Shown here: in pieces, positions 58,323-64,000 of the stretch
Numbering within the stretch: the stretch's first letter is position 1
Layout of the letters: every line of letters begins with the position of its first letter
Notes under the pieces: generated by a model
Database searches by the model: none
The model's input: only the letters and a program-made list of their open reading frames with translations
What the model was told of the DNA's origin: nothing
NCBI RefSeq assembly: GCF_018446385.1
Contig: NC_055992.1
Location: forward strand, 103,558,947-103,622,946
Length of the DNA stretch: 64,000 bases
Source of the DNA: Zingiber officinale
Lineage: Eukaryota > Streptophyta > Magnoliopsida > Zingiberales > Zingiberaceae
Direction: 5' to 3'
Program-made: the position numbers and the translations under genes

Positions 58323-60065
58323 ATTCTTCAGAAAAAGTATAGCACTTTCTGTTAGTTTTGAGCGATTAGTACTGCCGTTCACGCTGCCTCTGGCCGATTT
58401 GGCACTAAAATCACTCTTGGAATGATGAACTTATCGAGGCAAGTCTTGTCCTCCATTGAAAGCATGAATAAACTCATCGACGCGGCCCCTCACATCCTGC
58501 AATAAGCTTGATGCCATGGCTGGATAAACTGGACGAGTTCGCTGAATCGAGTATGGCCATAAGCATACACTTTGTGGTGCTATGGATGAACTAGGAAACA
58601 GAGTACTATTAGATTGGTTGATGTTCTTAACGATGGAGAGCAGCAAAGGAAACTGAAAAGGCTAAAGAGAAACTTGTTAATAAAAAATGGTGAAGACCCA
58701 GAGAAAGAAACTCTGAGAGAAGGAAGGGGATCGAGAGCTGGAGAGAGCGGTCGAAGGAGAAGAGATGGGTTGAACCGGCGTGGAAAATTTGTTGTCTTCA
58801 AAAAAACAAGGGGCGGGCGCCGCCAACAAACGTTGAACCGCATCGCAAACCTTGGACCGATCCCGAGTGAAATGACCAAAACGACCTTTTAGTTGCAGTT
58901 GCCTTTTTTATTCTTCTCAAAGATAATTTTTAAAAAGCAAAATAAAAAAATAATTATTCTAAATACTCTCCGTTAAATATTTTTACATTAGTTATTATCT
59001 TTATTTATCAATAGCTTCGAGATTTTTTAAATCCTGATGTATTTGTACAGTAGCATTCGATTAATTTATATAATTTTTTATTATTTTTAAAATAAATTCG
59101 ATATTGAGTTCACCTTTTTCTCTGTTTTTAACAAAGACAAAGGTCCAGTTTACTGAACCGTGTTTTGAAATTTTTAATTAAATGGGCGTTCCACCGTTAT
59201 AAAATAATACAAATATTTTTCTATACCCTAAAAAAAAAAATTTAAGACAAATTGTTAAATGATATTTTTTAAGTTTAAAATCAGGTTGTTACTAGTTCTA
59301 TAATTGATTGTAGATTTCTAAACGAGTTTCGATTTGATATATTAGACGCCTCATGATTTAACATGAATCAAAAGTTATAATCTTTTAAAATTTAAGGATT
59401 AACATTCACGTTATAGTAAATATGAAATCGTAATTACTAATATATAATAGCTATAAAATCGTAACGGTTAGCTACACAACAACTACGATTTTATAACTGA
59501 TACAACATTAATGTTAAATCATAAATTTTGAAATACCACAACTTTTGACTTGGATTGAATCATGAGACGTTCAATATATCAAATTGAAGTTCGTTCAAAA
59601 ATCTATCATTGATCATGGGGTGAAACTAGTAACAATCCAATTTTTAACTTAAAAAAATATCGTTTAATTTTTTTTAGAAGATTTCGATTAATTTTAACTT
59701 TTTTTTTCATACCCTAGCATCTACAAAATCATTGTTACTATAACTATATAGTAATTATGATTTTATAGTTGCTATAATGCATCCGACCGGTTCAAGATTT
59801 AAACATAAAATGCGTGTGTCAGAAATAAAATATTACATCATAGGACAGTTGAGTATTTGTACATAAAACTGTAGCCCCGTTTTGAAAAAAAAAATTAAAA
59901 TGGATGTCATCTTGGCGGTTCAAAAAATAAGAGACCTTGTTTTTAACATACGCAGCAAAAAAAAAAAAAACCCTTAGCCAGGACGAAATTCTCAAAGTCT
60001 CAATCCACACAATGCCCTTCACTTCAATGTTTTCTCATAAAGCAAGAGAGCTCCGTTCAGTTCTG
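58323..60065. other. Intergenic AT-rich region with a foldback element
   Basis: Contains no gene I can support. Short minus-strand frames near 58431-58879 lack family resemblance. A long foldback element lies at about 59240-59690. Confidence 0.5.
59240..59690. repeat. Long foldback (MITE-like) element
   Basis: The arm at about 59255-59400 (ATCAGGTTGTTACTAGTT, TTTGATATATTAGACGCCTC, ATGAATCAAAAGTTATA) is matched in reverse complement by the arm at about 59505-59670 (GGATTGTTACTAGTTTC, TTTGATATATTGAACGTCTC, AAGTCAAAAGTTGTG). The arms are diverged; the loop is about 100 bp. Ends and target repeat are unresolved. Confidence 0.65.
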
Positions 60066-60190
60066 CGACAATGGTGTAATGGTTAGGCTTTCAAATAGAT
60101 AATCAATAGATTTAAGATTTGAATCTCATCTGGCACTACATAAACCTCCTTTTATTGAGGTGGGAGGCCGGTTAATACACACAAACCAGT
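60066..60190 (+). repeat. tRNA-like sequence, possible SINE remnant
   Basis: GACAATGGTGTAATGGTTAG resembles a pol III A box, and about 36 nt later GATTTGAATCTC resembles a B box. A tRNA fold is not kept and the 3' part does not match a tRNA. It may be a decayed tRNA-derived SINE or a tRNA pseudogene. Confidence 0.35.
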
Positions 60191-60347
60191 GCAGTAGTTC
60201 AGAATTTCATTCATAATATTGATTGAACACTGACCTTAGAACATGTTTCTATCTATTTCAGACATACAGATCGCAAGAAAGGAATCACCTCCTAGAATGA
60301 GTTCTCCCAACCAAATTAACAACTTCAAACTATCCTTTAGACAGAAT

Positions 60348-60743
60348 TTAATCTTGTCGCGATGCCATCTCTGCATTTTTAGAACCAGAATTGCTCTCGG
60401 TCACAAGGTTCGATGAGGAGGAAGAAGAAGAATCAGAAGCAGCAGCAGCAGCCTGAGATGGATTCACCAACACCATGAAGCCAACGAAGACATGCATCAA
60501 GCAAAAGACAGGCCATACCTTTCTCTGCTTCCTAAGCTTAACGTAGTCGCTCATTCCTCGAATGGTCTTCTTGAGGCAGATCCTGTGCTGGTCCATGGAT
60601 GTGCTCACGAACTGGTCCAAGTGGTCCTTCACGTCATCCAGGAACCCGGCGTCCGGCTCCTTCTTCTTCCTGCACGGCGACGTCGTCGGCCGCCGCTCCG
60701 GGAGTTGCACCTCCGGCGCGCAGCCGTCGCCGGCCGACTCCAT
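60348..60743 (-). CDS. Small plant protein with one predicted membrane segment
   Basis: 131 residues from the ATG at 60743; farther upstream the frame is open but has no ATG. Residues ~33-75 (FLDDVKDHLDQFVSTSMDQH then RICLKKTIRGM) resemble a small plant-specific family of unknown function with the pattern FxDDVKxHxDxxxxxxMDxHxxCxKxTI. A hydrophobic stretch at ~76-94 (VWPVFCLMHVFVGFMVLV) could be a membrane segment. The tail is Ser/Ala-rich. AG|GTATGG at the start of that stretch could be a splice donor, so the C-terminal half may be intronic in some transcripts. I do not assign a function. Confidence 0.6.
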   Translation of the reverse strand: MESAGDGCAPEVQLPERRPTTSPCRKKKEPDAGFLDDVKDHLDQFVSTSMDQHRICLKKTIRGMSDYVKLRKQRKVWPVFCLMHVFVGFMVLVNPSQAAAAASDSSSSSSSNLVTESNSGSKNAEMASRQD

Positions 60744-62562
60744 ATATGGCCTCCCTCTCCTTCCTGTCACGGAAGAACTGAGACTGGAGCGTAAACAAGC
60801 AGCAGCTTTATGTGTTCGACGAAATGACGCGCAGTCAAATACAACGCGTGCAGCGAGCCAAAAGGCAGTCACAAAGCAGCAGCGTAGTCCGCAGGATCGG
60901 AGAAAAACAGAGAGCGGCGTCGATTGGTGCTCTGGGATTCAGCTTACGGAGGATACGCCACGGTGGAGTGAGGGAGCGTGGGGAGACGCGCCCCGCTTAT
61001 CAACAGGGGGACGAGTTGGAGCCGAGGGCAGCTGTGTTGGCGTTACGTAAGCAAAATCTAAGCATATTTTGCATAAAAAACCTTCTATCGTCTCACCTTA
61101 ATATTTGTTTTTTTTTTCCGGAGCTATGTTAAATATTTATAGTTTCATTTTTAATTATGATAAATTTATGAAAATTTTATCTCTAAATAGGCCACACAAT
61201 TAAAAACACTAAATTTTTAGATAGTTTATCATGAAAATTTCTTGATTTATCTTAATCATCGATAACAAAAATTCCATGGGTCATATTGATGATCGAGGTT
61301 TAACTGTTTTTTTTTTATTTTTAATTTTACGGGTAAAAATAAAAAAGATCCATTTTTAATTTTTTATTACACCTAATTTACTTTTTAATAAAAAAACCAT
61401 CCCATCTCACTGGTTAATAGTGTACCTTTAGCTCCCGCCCTATATGATTCTTCCTATTATTATTTTTCATGTGAGTTTTAAATGTGTGGAACATATTATA
61501 ATAACCACGAAATTGATATAATTATCATTTCATAATTATTATAATGTGAATAATAGATAAACAGATATCAACTTGATTATAATAATTATGGATAAATATC
61601 TCCCTTATGTATTAGTCATAATTTTAAAGATTAGTAATCAATCTCCCTTATGTATTAGTCATAATTTTAAAGATTAGTAATCGTCCATGCTCCGTGTTAA
61701 TCTTAAGACGAATTGATGAGAGTACTGGGACGCGAATTCTTCTTTTACCATCTTAGTTATAATAATTATGATTTTATAAATAAATTTGATTATAATTTTA
61801 TTTATGGATTTTATAATTTTGATTGGATTTATATTTTAATTTTATATATTTTCTTGATTGATTTAAATTATTTTAAAATTTATTTTTAATCATATGAATT
61901 TTTTCTTTAATATATAATATTGATTTTATCTCTATGGTTTACTAAATAAGTTTTAGAAACTGAAGTTTTAGTTAGTTAAATTCATATAACCCATGCTCGA
62001 ATCTCGATACAATGTAAATATTTTTAAATATATATTATAACAGCCACGATTTAATAATAATTATAAAATCATAATTATTATAGCATATCCCATCTATTCA
62101 TGATTTAAAAAAAAAAAAAAAGAAGAAGAAGAACGAAGGATAAGAGATTAAATATAGATTGAAGAGGGACAAAAAACGCTCTTTTGATTAAAAAGTAAAA
62201 AAGAGATGTCCATTACGATTCGGAAAAAAAAAATCAGAGCTTACCAACCAAAATTTATCTGATAGTAGTGCCAATCAAAATGGATTAGTAGTGCCAAGTG
62301 ATTACCAACCAAATCCGAGATTTATTGGCTAAAAATATGTCCTCCCAATCAAGAACAACTAAAAAACAAGTCTTGCGAACTCCCTTGTAGCGGTCCACCA
62401 GGCAGGGCAACAACCATCTCACAGATTATCTGCTACGATTTTATTTTAATTTTTATTGTGCTTTTGACTCTCAAAATAAATTAGAATTGCTGCTGCACTC
62501 TGCAGATCCAGCAGCAGTAGCAGCACTGATGCGTGATTTAACATCATAAGCTTTTCAAGGTT
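60744..62562. other. Intergenic region, AT-rich
   Basis: The part up to about 61050 is GC-rich and is the presumed 5' region of the small-protein gene. The rest is AT-rich and holds a 43-bp tandem duplication (CTCCCTTATGTATTAGTCAT at about 61600 and 61643) and an A-run followed by GAAGAA repeats near 62107. No gene is seen. Confidence 0.5.
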
Positions 62563-64000
62563 TCATGCAGGATTTGGCTTTTGTTGAATCCCACTCGGCC
62601 ATGTCAGGTTTTTAACCGGCTGTAAAACAGCTTCCACTTCATGCAAAAGATCCTCGTCGATTCCCAGGCTTGACAATTCTACTGCAGCAGCGAGATTTTC
62701 CTCGACCTGCAGAACAATTGAAATGCTTTACCAAGAATTTTGATCTTTGGAAGTAATGAAAACTTACAGAAGTTATTGTAATTAACAGATAATGCATTCC
62801 TGTGCTAGTTTAATTTATATCTTAAGAACACGAGCCCCCAACTATTTAAGATTGGTTAATCAAGAAAATGGAAGCATGAAGAGCAAGCATGGGGAAGGCG
62901 AAAAGGCAAATTTATGTGTTCGAGTTGAGTTTAGTACCTGCTTGGAAGAATTCATACCAACCAGCACAGTAGCAATTTCTTTATTCATCAAACTGTATTG
63001 TAGAGCTATCTTTGAAATGTTTTTCCCTTTCTCCTTACAGTGAGCAGCTGCAGCTTTGCAGGCAGACTAGAAAAATACATGTCAAAATTATTTTTTAAAA
63101 ATTTCTGGATATTAACAAAAAGGGAACTCGAAGCAATGTAACAAGAATAAAGTCTATTAGCAAACCACAAATGATTCTGAAACTAAGTCATATTCTTCTA
63201 TATTAGATTAAGAGGGATAAAACTATTAGCAAACCACAAACGATTCTTATGCATATCTTCAAATTTAGATACAAGCAATTTAATATCTCAAACGTCAAAA
63301 ATTTAAACACAAAGAGTACCTACTTTTCTTATACATAGCAACTGGATTGTCCACCAACCGAAAAGAATTTGAGTGCTACTAATTAACTTGGTTGAACATT
63401 ATTCTTCTGAAATTTTTTACTTATCTTCTATTTGTCTATTCGAGATCTTCAACTTGTGTGAAAGCAAAAGACATAGAAAATGCCAATAAAATGGAACCTT
63501 CTTATTAGACTAAACTATAGCTCCTGGAGTTGAGTGTGGCCGGAGTGAGCCAGCCAAATTGGACCTAAACTGAGAGATGTGCCTATGAAACTGGGATTGA
63601 GCTTGTAGTAAGGGTGCTGGATGAAACGGTCAGCAGACCGAGAAGTGTGCATCACCAAAAGGGGTGGGCTACCAGGTTTTGGTATAAATCTTAAAGCCTG
63701 AATCATGGTCAGCGGGTAAGAGTTCAGACAATTGAATTACTGTAATTTCCAAGCACAATTATAGGCCTCAGGAAATGCAACTCACATGGCCAAACAAGTT
63801 ATATTTTCACTCATGTGGTGTCAAGTGCCTCCCTAGTATCAGTGTAAGTTTGTTAAAGGGATTATGATTGAGTTTAACTTAATATTAGCAAGTATTCTGT
63901 ATGTATATCATCCCAGAATCAAGATATATAAATGTTAACACTATAAACAGCATATAAAGTCACTCTTAAAAAAATGATGAGAGAACAACTACCTTGAGCT
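62563..64000 (-). CDS. L-GalDH: L-galactose dehydrogenase, 3' part (cut by the window edge)
   Basis: Visible exons on the minus strand: 63993-64000 (ends ELK, donor CAAG|GTAG), 62938-63066 (SACKAAAAHCKEKGKNISKI ... LQYSLMNKEIATVLVGMNSS) and 62563-62706 (VEENLAAAVELSSLG ... LQPVKNLTWPSGIQQK, then a short tail and TGA). These match the C-terminus of plant L-galactose dehydrogenase (Arabidopsis At4g33670), an aldo-keto-reductase fold enzyme. It oxidises L-galactose to L-galactono-1,4-lactone with NAD in the Smirnoff-Wheeler ascorbate pathway, in the cytosol. Phases fit (129 and 144 nt). No break is seen. Upstream exons lie beyond 64000. Confidence 0.92.
63067..63992 (-). other. Intron of the L-galactose dehydrogenase gene
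   Basis: A 926-nt GT-AG intron between ELK and SACKAA. It is AT-rich except for a more balanced patch at about 63515-63720 that I do not recognise and that may be a repeat fragment. Confidence 0.75.

Noticed and set aside
58431-58879. Minus-strand frames including a short SLLQDVRGRVDEFIHA segment
   Set aside because: Too short, no consistent gene structure; a faint likeness to the small-protein family at 60348 is not enough to call.
63515-63706. 63-codon minus-strand frame in the L-galactose dehydrogenase intron
   Set aside because: It lies between correctly phased exons and has no likeness to the enzyme or another family.

Overview
This window looks like nuclear DNA of a flowering plant, probably a monocot. 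The host genes have plant introns, there is a chloroplast-targeted PPR protein, and the middle is packed with Ty1/copia and Ty3/gypsy LTR retrotransposons. The repeat style fits Zingiberales, but I cannot fix the species from sequence alone.

Left arm (1-9.2 kb), host: a ten-exon MAP70 microtubule-associated protein gene (+, 808-4246) converges on an intronless SVR7/ATP4-type PPR-SMR gene (-, 6654-8747). A nuclear tRNA-Glu(UUC) gene (-, 9133-9206) follows.

Middle (about 9.5-56.8 kb), almost entirely mobile DNA: a copia element (10461-18922, target repeat GGTCT) sits in an older LTR-like repeat. Next is a 3.4-kb non-autonomous CACTA transposon (20214-23653, target repeat TAT) carrying fragments of at least five unrelated host genes. 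Then comes a nest: one long LTR (23832-43689) is split by a solo LTR (23880-25637, ATCTC) and by two gag-only copia elements (26370-33372, AACTG; 33579-41436, ACAAA). Last is a Tat-lineage gypsy element (44181-56757, TCCGT) that carries another solo LTR (53196-54713, ATGTT). I read most boundaries from matching target-site repeats.

Right arm (57-64 kb), host: a two-exon glycine-rich RNA-binding protein gene (+, 57543-58136), a small plant protein with one predicted membrane segment (-, 60348-60743), and the 3' end of an L-galactose dehydrogenase gene (-, 62563 to beyond the edge; ascorbate synthesis). Small foldback elements and a possible SINE lie between them.

The host genes belong to separate processes (cortical microtubules, chloroplast gene expression, RNA binding, vitamin C) and show no sign of joint function. 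The most notable objects are the multi-gene CACTA, the MAP70 gene with two GC-AG introns, and the related LTR families that each carry their own array of short palindromes.
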